Assembly (NCBI GenBank): GCA_965228775.1
Contig: OZ245840.1
Coordinates: 1,798,001 to 1,862,000 of the forward strand
DNA: 64,000 bases
Origin: JANQMY01 sp965228775
Lineage (GTDB): Bacteria; Pseudomonadota; Alphaproteobacteria; JANQMY01
Reading direction: 5' to 3'
Part shown: in pieces, positions 51,923 to 60,091 of the stretch
Position numbering within the stretch: the stretch's first letter is position 1
How the letters are laid out: every line of letters starts with the position of its first letter
Notes under the pieces: model-generated
Seen by the model: only the letters and a program-made list of their open reading frames with translations
Database searches by the model: none
Told to the model about the DNA's origin: nothing
Translations under genes and position numbers: made by a program

Positions 51923-52588
51923 TCATCTGGCCTTCGGCAGGCCGTTCATGTCACGGTAATAAGCCCATAACAGCCGCGCTGCAACTGAACGCCATGGCCG
52001 CCAAGGTTCAGCAAGTTCTACCAACTCATCTGCTGTCGGACGGCTTGGTAAACTGAACAAGTGATGCGCGGCCGCCTGAAGGCCGATATCCTTGGCCGGC
52101 CAGATATCCGGGTGCCCCAAACTTTGAAGGAGATAGATATCCGCCGTCCAATCGCCAATCCCAACCACGGAGGTGAGCTGTACCCGCGCTGTGGGCTCAT
52201 CAAGTTTAGCTATTGAATTGAGATCTAGAGCGCCGTCATCAATCGCTTGTGCCAACGCTTTCACATATCGCACTTTTGGACGGCTTAACCCCAATCCTTG
52301 AAGGGCTTCATCGGTCAGCGCCAGAACGGTCTCCGGCTGGAATGGATGAATGCCTTCCTCCACACGCTGCCAGATCGCCGCCGCACTGGCCAGTGATACT
52401 TGCTGATGGACGAGAATAGATACCAGCGATGCAAACCCTTGGGGGCGGCGGCGCAATGGCACGTCGGACACTGTCTCCAGTGCGCGCTTGAAACGCTCTT
52501 CCTTTTTCGTGAGTTGCGCAAGCCCACCTTCCAAATCCCGTCTGGTTTTGATTCGCATACGCTCATTGGCCGTTTGCATGATGCCCAT
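51923..52588 (-). CDS. DNA-3-methyladenine glycosylase II-like HhH-GPD protein
   Basis: A 221-residue base-excision glycosylase: SLVSILVHQQVSLASAAAIW, LGLSRPKVRYVKALAQAI and LTSVVGIGDWTADIYLLQSL, the helix-hairpin-helix motif, followed by IWPAKDIGLQ with catalytic Asp. Members remove alkylated purines. Several in-frame Met codons at the start make the exact N-terminus uncertain. It is divergent from gluQ by 46 bp. Confidence 0.92.
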   Translation of the reverse strand: MGIMQTANERMRIKTRRDLEGGLAQLTKKEERFKRALETVSDVPLRRRPQGFASLVSILVHQQVSLASAAAIWQRVEEGIHPFQPETVLALTDEALQGLGLSRPKVRYVKALAQAIDDGALDLNSIAKLDEPTARVQLTSVVGIGDWTADIYLLQSLGHPDIWPAKDIGLQAAAHHLFSLPSRPTADELVELAEPWRPWRSVAARLLWAYYRDMNGLPKAR

Positions 52589-52634
52589 GATATAGAGGCG
52601 GGATGTTGATCACGCCAGCTTTTCATCCGACCCA

Positions 52635-53504
52635 ATGACATCTCTCCTTCGCACACGCTTTGCGCCAAGCCCAACGGGTTTCTTGCATCTGGGAACGGCG
52701 TTCTCAGCGCTTTATGCCTTCGACAAGCTGATGACCGTCGGCGGGGATTTTATTTTGCGCATTGAGGACATCGACCAAGGACGCTGCCGTCCGGAGTACG
52801 AAGCCGCCATCTTGGAAGATCTGGAATGGCTAGGTCTTCGCTGGGAAGAGCCCGTCTTGCGCCAATCAGAGCGGGGAGAGGTTTACGCAAGCGCACTGGA
52901 AACCCTGTCTACTCTTGGCGTGACCTATCCCTGCTTCTGCACACGGAAAGAAATCGAACAAGAAGCAGCGCGGAGTCTAAATGCCCCCCATGGGCCGGAA
53001 GGCATTTTATATCCGGGAACTTGCCGTTCACTCAGCCATGAACACGCCCTGGAGCGCCTCGCAGCCGGCGAACGCGCCGTCATCAGACTAAATATGGCCA
53101 AAGCGCGCGCGCTGGTGGGCGGCGACATCTATTTCGAAGAAATCGGCTGTGGCCCCCATGGCGAAAACGGCACCGTCTTGTGCACCCCGGAAGCATTGGG
53201 CGACTTCGTCCTGGCACGGAAAGATATCGGCACCAGCTATCATCTAAGCGCGGTGACGGACGATGCCCTCCAGAACATCAACCTGGTTGCGCGGGGGGAA
53301 GACCTTTTCCACGCCACATCCATTCACCGGCTGCTGCAGGAGTTGTTGGGACTGCCAGCGCCAGTTTACGATCATCATCGGCTTATCTTGGCGGAGGACG
53401 GACGGCGGCTGTCCAAACGGGACCAGGACAAATCAATCCGGTCCCTGCGGTCCGAAGGCTTTTCCCCTCAAAGCATCCGGAAGGAGCTTGGCTTCCAATG
53501 GTAG
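52635..53504 (+). CDS. gluQ: Glutamyl-Q tRNA(Asp) synthetase
   Basis: A 289-residue shortened glutamyl-tRNA synthetase: TRFAPSPTGFLHLGTAFSAL with the HIGH-type motif, LRIEDIDQGRCRPEY, a zinc site (YPCFCTRKEIEQE and YPGTCRSLS), and RRLSKRDQDKSIRSL as KMSKS-type motif. It lacks the anticodon-binding half, as expected. It glutamylates queuosine in tRNA-Asp. Confidence 0.93.
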   Translation: MTSLLRTRFAPSPTGFLHLGTAFSALYAFDKLMTVGGDFILRIEDIDQGRCRPEYEAAILEDLEWLGLRWEEPVLRQSERGEVYASALETLSTLGVTYPCFCTRKEIEQEAARSLNAPHGPEGILYPGTCRSLSHEHALERLAAGERAVIRLNMAKARALVGGDIYFEEIGCGPHGENGTVLCTPEALGDFVLARKDIGTSYHLSAVTDDALQNINLVARGEDLFHATSIHRLLQELLGLPAPVYDHHRLILAEDGRRLSKRDQDKSIRSLRSEGFSPQSIRKELGFQW

Positions 53505-53513
53505 GTCCTAGAC

Positions 53514-54206
53514 CTACCAGTCGTTCAGTCCTTGGAATGTTCTGAAGCCCGCCGCAATCGACCAATTGCGCCATTCGGTGCGCAGCCGCTTCGTGGTCAC
53601 CGGGTTGTTGACGCCCTGGCCAAGCCCCAGGATCTGCAATTCGTCGCAACGGTTGAAGATCTTTTCTTCCGGCAACGGCAGTTTTGCGCCGTCACGCACC
53701 AGCCTCACATATTGCGAATCTTCAACGCCGTCGGAAGCCAATATGACCCGGGTTGACGTGGTCCGGCAGTCCACAATCTCGGCCATGTTTTCCAAGAAAG
53801 GCACAATGTTTGTGCGGTTGTGAACCTCCAGCGTGCCCTTTTCCACAAGCGTGGGCACACCGGCAACGATGCCTTTCACCAGCCGGGCCACATCTTCGGC
53901 ACGGTCCTTTGTGCTGATGACCCGGTCAAGACGCAGATTGTTTCCGCCGCCGCCATAATTACCAAGTGTGCGCAATGTCAGTTTCGACCTGATCGGCAGT
54001 TGCTCGATGTAAGGGGCTATCCGCTCCGCGATCTTGGCGGCATAGGCTGCATCATCTACCAGCGGATTGCTGCTGCTCAGGTCGAGCCCGATGACGATGT
54101 GCGCCGGGGCCACCGTTTCGTCGGCGGTCGCTGGGCTTATCAGACCGATCGCCAGCACGGCGGCTGCCAGGACTCGAGTGACGTTTTTCCTGATAGTATT
54201 CAACAT
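53514..54206 (-). CDS. DUF1194 von Willebrand factor A-like periplasmic protein
   Basis: A 230-residue precursor with a signal peptide ending LISPATA. The domain starts HIVIGLDLSSSNPLVDDAAY, a MIDAS-type D-x-S-x-S pattern, and continues ILASDGVEDSQYVRL. It probably binds a divalent ion and a protein partner in the periplasm. The upstream membrane-protein gene ends 3 bp earlier, so the two function together; the pathway is unknown. Confidence 0.8.
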   Translation of the reverse strand: MLNTIRKNVTRVLAAAVLAIGLISPATADETVAPAHIVIGLDLSSSNPLVDDAAYAAKIAERIAPYIEQLPIRSKLTLRTLGNYGGGGNNLRLDRVISTKDRAEDVARLVKGIVAGVPTLVEKGTLEVHNRTNIVPFLENMAEIVDCRTTSTRVILASDGVEDSQYVRLVRDGAKLPLPEEKIFNRCDELQILGLGQGVNNPVTTKRLRTEWRNWSIAAGFRTFQGLNDW

Positions 54207-54209
54207 ACC

Positions 54210-55673
54210 TTACGCCTCTTTCGCGTTCGCCTCACGACGGCCCGGAATGACCTTGAAGCCATTGCCGTCGCTCTTGCGTTGTTCTCTTGCGTTACGGCGC
54301 ACATGCTGCTCACCCGCATCGGCCATTTCCTTCAGGGTACGGCGTTTGAGTGCACACCAGCTTTCGAACACCCGCGTGTAGATGCCCTTAAGGTTGGGCT
54401 GATTATCGCGGGCACTGCCGGCGGCACCTTCGGAATACTGGTTGATTTGCGTGTTCAAATACCGGCGCATCATGGTTTCCCGCACAGCCGGACGGTCCAC
54501 CTGCTTAAGGAAGTGTTCGTGCACGTTGAACTCAGCTTCCATCTGGCGCAGCTGATGGGCTTGGCGCCGGCGTGTGGCTTCGTCTTCCAGCTTAAACAGA
54601 CGGCCCGCTTGGGTCGCGGCCGAATGAAGGGCCAAAGCGCCCACCGACGTCACAACCAGGAAGATCGACATATACCAGATGTCCCACGCATAGGCTTGGA
54701 ACCAGCCCAACAGATCAGGCCACCAGCCTTCGCGTACCATGACGGCTGGAGCCGTTTTGGTTTCCGCATCCGTTGCGGCATCTGCCGGACCAAGACCAAG
54801 AGCCGCAAGGGTTTCATCAACCGAAGCTGATGATTGCTGCTCGGCAGTGGTGGCATCGGTGCGCGGCGTGCTTTGGCCACTCAACGTGCCAATGCTGATC
54901 AACAGAAAGATCGTGAGAATACCGATACCGGAAATAAACACGCCCCGTCCGAAATGAGTCATCCGCGATATCAAAAAGTGAATCGCCAGCGCCGCAAAGA
55001 TCACCTGGACTGATTTTGACCAAACGCTTGATACGAGAGCGGGCGGTATCTCCAAGAATTCATTCATCAACGCCCGCGTCCAGAACTCGGAAAGGATCAA
55101 ATAGTCCGCAAGAAGGGCGCCGACAAAAACCACCGTTGCAGCCAAGGCACCGAGCGCCAGCGCAAATTTGCCGGAGAGTTTATTGGTTTCAGCCAGATGC
55201 GTGTTCACCATGCGGCGCGTGTCGCTGTCGACCAAAACATCGCTACGATTCCAGCGGATACGGTTGTCCGGCCCCATAATGGACGCAACCATGTCCCGGT
55301 AGCGGCTGCGCACCAGATCCCGGCGCGCGTTGCGCATGATGATGCTCTCGGTCACACGAGCATCGTATTCGTCAAGTTTTCCGACAAGATAATCGTCGCT
55401 GAGTTCACGGCCATCGACGCCCATGCGATAAGACGTATTGTCGGGAACCTTTGTGCGTTCGCCATTCTCGTCGAAGCCATACAACGGCGCCCACAAATCC
55501 ACATCGTTCATGTCGCGGATGTCTTCGGGAACCTTCAGCTCCGGGCCGAATTCAGGCTCTTGCCTGTTTTCTTCGACGGATTCCTCGAAGGAATCAAAAT
55601 CATCTTGCCCCGGTTTCTCAGTGCTGGCCGGAAACGGCTCTACAGAGCCAAAACGTGGAACGAATCTCACCAT
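54210..55673 (-). CDS. Membrane protein of unknown function, partner of the DUF1194 protein
   Basis: A 487-residue protein. The first 160 residues are soluble, acidic at the start and charged. Spans follow at about 167-190, 218-235 and 243-262, a soluble loop rich in Ala/Thr/Asp, and a last span near 330-350, then a basic, probably coiled C-terminus (RRRQAHQLRQMEAEFNVHEHFLKQ). No known domain is recognised. The tight coupling with the VWA-type gene suggests an envelope complex. Confidence 0.72.
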   Translation of the reverse strand: MVRFVPRFGSVEPFPASTEKPGQDDFDSFEESVEENRQEPEFGPELKVPEDIRDMNDVDLWAPLYGFDENGERTKVPDNTSYRMGVDGRELSDDYLVGKLDEYDARVTESIIMRNARRDLVRSRYRDMVASIMGPDNRIRWNRSDVLVDSDTRRMVNTHLAETNKLSGKFALALGALAATVVFVGALLADYLILSEFWTRALMNEFLEIPPALVSSVWSKSVQVIFAALAIHFLISRMTHFGRGVFISGIGILTIFLLISIGTLSGQSTPRTDATTAEQQSSASVDETLAALGLGPADAATDAETKTAPAVMVREGWWPDLLGWFQAYAWDIWYMSIFLVVTSVGALALHSAATQAGRLFKLEDEATRRRQAHQLRQMEAEFNVHEHFLKQVDRPAVRETMMRRYLNTQINQYSEGAAGSARDNQPNLKGIYTRVFESWCALKRRTLKEMADAGEQHVRRNAREQRKSDGNGFKVIPGRREANAKEA

Positions 55674-56114
55674 TTAGTCCTCCAAATCCAACGACCACCA
55701 GACTGTCTTTAGGGCTTCCCTATGCCCTTTGGGTTTGCGACCCTGAACACTCCAGCCAATCAAGCTTCCCAAAAATCACGCTCTTGCGGCGTTCTTTCTG
55801 TGACCTTATCGAAGACCGTGAAATGGAAATGTGATCATTGTCACGCTTTCCTCGATAAGACGGAAAAATGGCAGATTCGCTGGTTTTTGTGACGAATGTG
55901 GCCTTGATGAACCTCACCTGAACGAACACGGGCCGCAGGCCCGGATCACACTATTTTTATTGAACACCAATACTCGGAAGAACGCGTCTGCCCATCCCAA
56001 TCTCCACCATAGGGACGTGACATTCGCGCGGGTAGCTTTGCGCAACTATACTTGTTACGCAAATACGCGTGAAACAGCTTTGTTGTATAGATAGTTTTTT
56101 CAGGTGTTCGTGAC
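55674..56114. other. Gene-free divergent control region
   Basis: Between the divergent membrane-protein and acyl-CoA dehydrogenase genes. The only structure noticed is a short hairpin CGGGCCGCAGGCCCG near 55930. Open frames here have unconvincing translations. Confidence 0.5.
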
Positions 56115-57737
56115 ATGTCGTTGACAAAATCGTTAGATCCCTCATGCAGCGAAGCCCTCGCAGCCGCGGATTCGTATCTTTCCGCAGCGCGGATCTCTGT
56201 CTCAGCAGAGGCAGAGAAAGGCCGCGACGGTCAATATGCCTGTCATGGTCTTGCCTGGATCGCCACGACAGTCGAAGCCTTACGTCAAACATTAGCCTGG
56301 GCCAATCAGCTGCAAGCAGACGACAAGCTTCAAGAGTTTGAACAGCGATTGACGTATTCGGTCTTTGCGGAATATCTGGCGCAACTTGCTGGCGGCCTGC
56401 CCATGAGCCAAGGCGAAATATTGCGCCCAGCGGATTTGGGCGCGGGCGATGCCGGCATGGCGTTGGCCGCCACACCTGCCGTTCAAAAAGTGATCGGCCT
56501 TGGCGCCAATTCGGAAAACCGATCAAGGCTCGCGCAGCTCATTTCGCAGGGCATGGAGGCGCAGGACGGATTGGACGACACCCTGTCTTTGGTGCGTGAA
56601 CAATTTCAGCGCTTTGCCCGCGAGAAAGTGACGCCTTTTGCCCATGACTGGCATTTGCAGGACCACTTGATTCCCGATTCCGTCATCGAAGAAATGAGTG
56701 CTCTCGGGGTGTTTGGCCTCACGGTACCGGAAGAATTCGGCGGCCATGGCATGGGAAAAACGGCCATGTGCGTCGTCTCGGAAGAGCTTAGCCGCGGATA
56801 TATCGGGGTTGGATCGCTGGGCACGCGGTCTGAAATCGCCGCGGAATTGATTCTTGCCAACGGTACCGAAGCACAGAAGCGGAATGTTCTGCCCAAGATT
56901 GCCTCCGGCGACATCTTGCCGACGGCGGTTTTCACGGAACCAAATACCGGTTCCGACCTGGCTTCACTGAAGACACGCGCCATCAAAGAAAACGGTCACT
57001 ATAAAATCGTGGGCAACAAAACATGGATCACCCACGCCGCCCGTACGGATTTGATGACCTTACTCGCACGCACCGATGCGGATCAGCCTGGCCATAAAGG
57101 CTTGTCCATGTTCTTGGCGGAGAAACCACGCGGCACCGACGAAAACCCCTTTCCAGCCGTGGGTATGAGCGGTGGTGAGATTGGTGTTCTCGGTTATCGC
57201 GGCATGAAGGAATACGAGCTCGCGTTTGATGGCTTCGAAGTGCCGGGGGATGCGCTTCTTGGCGGCGAAGAAGGACAAGGTTTCAAGCAGCTCATGCAGA
57301 CCTTCGAAAGCGCGCGGATCCAAACGGCGGCGCGCGCGATCGGCGTTGCGCAGAATGCCATGGATTTGGCGCTCGCCTATGCCCAGGACCGCTTGCAGTT
57401 TGGCCGCCCCATCTATGATTTCCCGAGAGTGGCCAATAAGATCGTCATGATGGCTGTAGAAATATTGGCAGCAAGGCAGCTCAGTTATTTCGCTGCGCGC
57501 GCCAAGGATGAGGGCCGCCGTTGCGACATGGAGGCCGGCATGGCCAAGCTGCTGGCGGCGCGCGTGGCCTGGTCGTCCGCCGACAATGCGGTGCAGATCC
57601 ATGGCGGCAATGGGTTTGCCCTGGAATACCCCATCAGCCGTGTATTGTGCGATGCGCGCATTCTCAACATATTCGAGGGCGCCGCCGAAATTCAGGCAGA
57701 AGTGATCGCCCGCCGGCTGATCGAACGAGGGAACTAG
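56115..57737 (+). CDS. Acyl-CoA dehydrogenase with an extra N-terminal helical region
   Basis: A 540-residue FAD enzyme. About 150 residues precede the usual N-terminal domain, which starts LSLVREQFQRFAREKVTPFA. Core: TAVFTEPNTGSDLASLKTRA (about 275-294), WITHAARTDLMTLLART; C-terminus: VQIHGGNGFALEYPISRV and ILNIFEGAAEIQAEVIARRL, with the catalytic Glu position in FEGAAEIQ. The long N-terminal form is seen in a group of alphaproteobacterial dehydrogenases. The substrate is unknown. Confidence 0.88.
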   Translation: MSLTKSLDPSCSEALAAADSYLSAARISVSAEAEKGRDGQYACHGLAWIATTVEALRQTLAWANQLQADDKLQEFEQRLTYSVFAEYLAQLAGGLPMSQGEILRPADLGAGDAGMALAATPAVQKVIGLGANSENRSRLAQLISQGMEAQDGLDDTLSLVREQFQRFAREKVTPFAHDWHLQDHLIPDSVIEEMSALGVFGLTVPEEFGGHGMGKTAMCVVSEELSRGYIGVGSLGTRSEIAAELILANGTEAQKRNVLPKIASGDILPTAVFTEPNTGSDLASLKTRAIKENGHYKIVGNKTWITHAARTDLMTLLARTDADQPGHKGLSMFLAEKPRGTDENPFPAVGMSGGEIGVLGYRGMKEYELAFDGFEVPGDALLGGEEGQGFKQLMQTFESARIQTAARAIGVAQNAMDLALAYAQDRLQFGRPIYDFPRVANKIVMMAVEILAARQLSYFAARAKDEGRRCDMEAGMAKLLAARVAWSSADNAVQIHGGNGFALEYPISRVLCDARILNIFEGAAEIQAEVIARRLIERGN

Positions 57738-58084
57738 ACAATCGCTGGCTTGTCAGGGCATTTCTGAAGACTACTCAAGTTGTTTTCGACCGAACTGTCT
57801 CTTTCAGTCCAGATATGCTTCTGGCCATCAACAACCTTTATAATCACGTTCGCTCGAAACCCGCCTACATTGGTATAGTAGTTCACCAAACCTTGCTCGA
57901 TTGCCAAGATTGCATCAGCCTCATCCACCCAGATCCAATCGGGTGGATCGTAACAAAACCCGACAACTTCCCCTTCAGCGTCAAACATTGACCGGATGAC
58001 CTGAATCTCTTCGATGGAGTACGTTGGACTGACCGCAAAGCACATCATAACTGACAGCAGCAGAAACACCCACTTTCTGAACAT
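57734..58084 (-). CDS. Small exported protein with DSxxENNLxSLxxC tail (paralogue A)
   Basis: A 116-residue precursor with a signal peptide ending SPTYS. The C-terminal region reads DGQKHIWTERDSSVENNL with a final Cys, closely matching the end of the protein encoded at 58756-59118 although the N-terminal parts differ. No known family is recognised. It overlaps the acyl-CoA dehydrogenase stop by four bases in convergent orientation. Confidence 0.72.
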   Translation of the reverse strand: MFRKWVFLLLSVMMCFAVSPTYSIEEIQVIRSMFDAEGEVVGFCYDPPDWIWVDEADAILAIEQGLVNYYTNVGGFRANVIIKVVDGQKHIWTERDSSVENNLSSLQKCPDKPAIV

Positions 58085-58219
58085 ATCCTACCAGCCTCTG
58101 TGTGTTGGAAGATTGCATCAATATGTTCACATAACTAAAGATAGCACTTGGCTCATAGTTTGTTGACTTTTTTAAACTCAGTGCAAAAATTAACAGCGTT
58201 AAGATAGACCGGAAAGATC

Positions 58220-58759
58220 ATGGCTATGGAAACGCTTCACCCCAAGCCCGGCGTGCCAGTGGCACAACGGGTAACCGCTCATGTGGGCCGCAACGAATTG
58301 GCCGTTTTTCTGATCGGGTTTCGCATCAACAAATTCTGGAAGGTGCATAAATGGCTGCCGGTGGCGCGCGCCATGGGCCGTATGCTGAAGGAATTGGAGG
58401 CGGCAAAAGATTCCGGACTGCGCCATGTGGAAGCGTGGCCTGGGCGCACGTCGATCCTGGTTCAGTATTGGGATTCCTACGAGCACCTTCAGTCTTACGC
58501 AGTGGACAAAGCCAAGGAACATATCCCCGCTTGGACCGCCTTTAACAAGGCTGTCGGGTCCAATGGCGATGTGGGCATATGGCACGAAACCTACCGCGTG
58601 CGCGCCGGTGATTTTGAATGTGTCTACAACAATATGCCATCGTTCGGTCTAGCAGCGGCCTACGACATGATCCCGGCGGAAGGTACCTATGCCCGGGCGG
58701 AAACACGCTTGGAACAATCATCTAAAGACGCGCCGAAGAAAGCCAGAGAAGCGCTTTAG
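58220..58759 (+). CDS. DUF4188 family protein
   Basis: A 179-residue soluble protein: RNELAVFLIGFRINKFWKVH (about 24-43), LLKEL-type helix (MLKELEAAKDSGL), ILVQYWDSYEHLQSYAVDK and a late VGIWHETYRVRAGDFECVY. This is the DUF4188/monooxygenase-like group of dimeric alpha+beta barrels, related to phenylacetaldoxime-dehydratase-type folds. Function unknown. It separates the two small exported paralogues. Confidence 0.85.
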   Translation: MAMETLHPKPGVPVAQRVTAHVGRNELAVFLIGFRINKFWKVHKWLPVARAMGRMLKELEAAKDSGLRHVEAWPGRTSILVQYWDSYEHLQSYAVDKAKEHIPAWTAFNKAVGSNGDVGIWHETYRVRAGDFECVYNNMPSFGLAAAYDMIPAEGTYARAETRLEQSSKDAPKKAREAL

Positions 58760-59118
58760 CAATCCGGCAAGCTCAAGAGATTGTTTTCGGTGATGCTGTC
58801 ACTTCTAGTTCGAAAGTGAGGGCCAGTCGCGCCCTCAACGATCAGCACGTCCACATCCCCTTGCGGTGTTTGAACCAGGAAGCGGCGCGATCCGTCCCGA
58901 AGCTGGCGCCGTAACGCCGGGTCTGCCGCGACCACCCGTTCGCCGCTCGCCAAACACAAAGCCCGGATGCTTTCTTGAGGGTCACCGCCAAACCTTTCGA
59001 TCGCAACCACACGGTCCACTTGATTGCCGCCCAAAATCAAGAGGCTGCCTTGCCAAATGAATAAGGCTATCAGCGTTAACGCGACGATGACCGAAGAGGC
59101 GATGTGATATTGCCGCAT
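58756..59118 (-). CDS. Small membrane-anchored protein with DSxxENNLxSLxxC tail (paralogue B)
   Basis: A 120-residue protein with an N-terminal hydrophobic anchor (SSVIVALTLIALFIWQGSLL). The end, GPHFRTRSDSITENNL followed by LSLPDC, matches paralogue A. Overall identity outside the tail is low. It overlaps the DUF4188 gene by four bases at the 3' end. Confidence 0.72.
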   Translation of the reverse strand: MRQYHIASSVIVALTLIALFIWQGSLLILGGNQVDRVVAIERFGGDPQESIRALCLASGERVVAADPALRRQLRDGSRRFLVQTPQGDVDVLIVEGATGPHFRTRSDSITENNLLSLPDC

Positions 59119-59302
59119 GAATAGACCCCGTTTGGTGTGACAGATCGCGCCTTTTTGTGGATTTGCCTGTGAATTGGCTCATATCCCGAACTGCGTCATA
59201 ATCGAACCCCAAGCGTTGATGCTTGGCCCGGCGCCGCTTGTTCCGATATGGATAGGTGTAATAAGGGAATGAAGGCGCCCGGCAAGGGCGAAGGTGTGTT
59301 CT

Positions 59303-59488
59303 GTGTCTTATCTGATACCGGTTTCGGTTTTTCTGGTCTTTTGTGTGCTGTGCGTCGGCATCTACAGCCTATTTGTAGGTGGAGATTTCGCACGCAGTTA
59401 TTCGAATAAGCTGATGCGGTTGCGCGTGGTTGCACAATTTGTGGCCGTCATTATCATCATGGGCGTTTACTATTTCACGAGCGGTTGA
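59303..59488 (+). CDS. Twin-transmembrane (HIG1-type) small protein
   Basis: A 61-residue protein with two spans: SYLIPVSVFLVFCVLCVGIY and VVAQFVAVIIIMGVYYF, joined by a short basic loop (RSYSNKLMRLR) typical of HIG1-type proteins. The GTG at 59303 has AAGG eight bases before it; a GTG three codons upstream is also possible. It overlaps the adenosyltransferase start by one base, an arrangement I recall as usual in alphaproteobacteria. Confidence 0.8.
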   Translation: MSYLIPVSVFLVFCVLCVGIYSLFVGGDFARSYSNKLMRLRVVAQFVAVIIIMGVYYFTSG

Positions 59489-60057
59489 TGGTCGTACTCA
59501 ACAAGATCTACACGAAAACTGGTGACAGCGGCGAAACATCCCTGGGGACAGGCGAACGCGTAAAAAAATACGCCCTCAGGATCGAAGCGTATGGCACCGT
59601 CGATGAAACGAACGCCGCCATCGGCATCGCCCGTCAACACACGGATGGTCCGCTCGACCAAATGCTGGAACGCATTCAAAACGATCTTTTCGATCTGGGG
59701 GCGGATCTTTGCACACCGGATACGGGCGAAAAACTAGAATATGAACCCCTTCGTATAGTGCCGGATCAGGTAACGCGGCTTGAGCAAGAAATCGATACCC
59801 TCAACAAAGACCTCTCTCCTCTCAAATCATTTGTTTTGCCCGCGGGCACACCGGCGGCGGCCGGACTTCACTTGGCACGCACCATATCGCGCCGCGCCGA
59901 ACGGCGCATGGTGGAACTGGCGACCGAAGAAAATGTAAGCGGCGCCGCCCTTCAATACATCAACCGGCTGTCGGATTTTCTGTTCGTTGCAAGCCGGTTT
60001 GTGAACGCGCAGAGCACCGGAGACGTACTCTGGCAACCGGGCGCCAACAGAACATAA
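59488..60057 (+). CDS. Cob(I)yrinic acid a,c-diamide adenosyltransferase (PduO/CobO-type)
   Basis: A 189-residue PduO-type enzyme: NKIYTKTGDSGETSLGTGER at the N-terminus, RIEAYGTVDETNAAIGIARQ, and C-terminal ARTISRRAERRMVELATEE with LQYINRLSDFLFVASRFVN. It transfers adenosyl from ATP to cob(I)alamin, making coenzyme B12. The TGATG junction with the twin-transmembrane gene points to translational coupling. No B12-dependent enzyme lies in the window. Confidence 0.92.
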   Translation: MVVLNKIYTKTGDSGETSLGTGERVKKYALRIEAYGTVDETNAAIGIARQHTDGPLDQMLERIQNDLFDLGADLCTPDTGEKLEYEPLRIVPDQVTRLEQEIDTLNKDLSPLKSFVLPAGTPAAAGLHLARTISRRAERRMVELATEENVSGAALQYINRLSDFLFVASRFVNAQSTGDVLWQPGANRT

Positions 60058-60091
60058 TATCAGCATACAAATAATCGGGAGGATTACCGCC

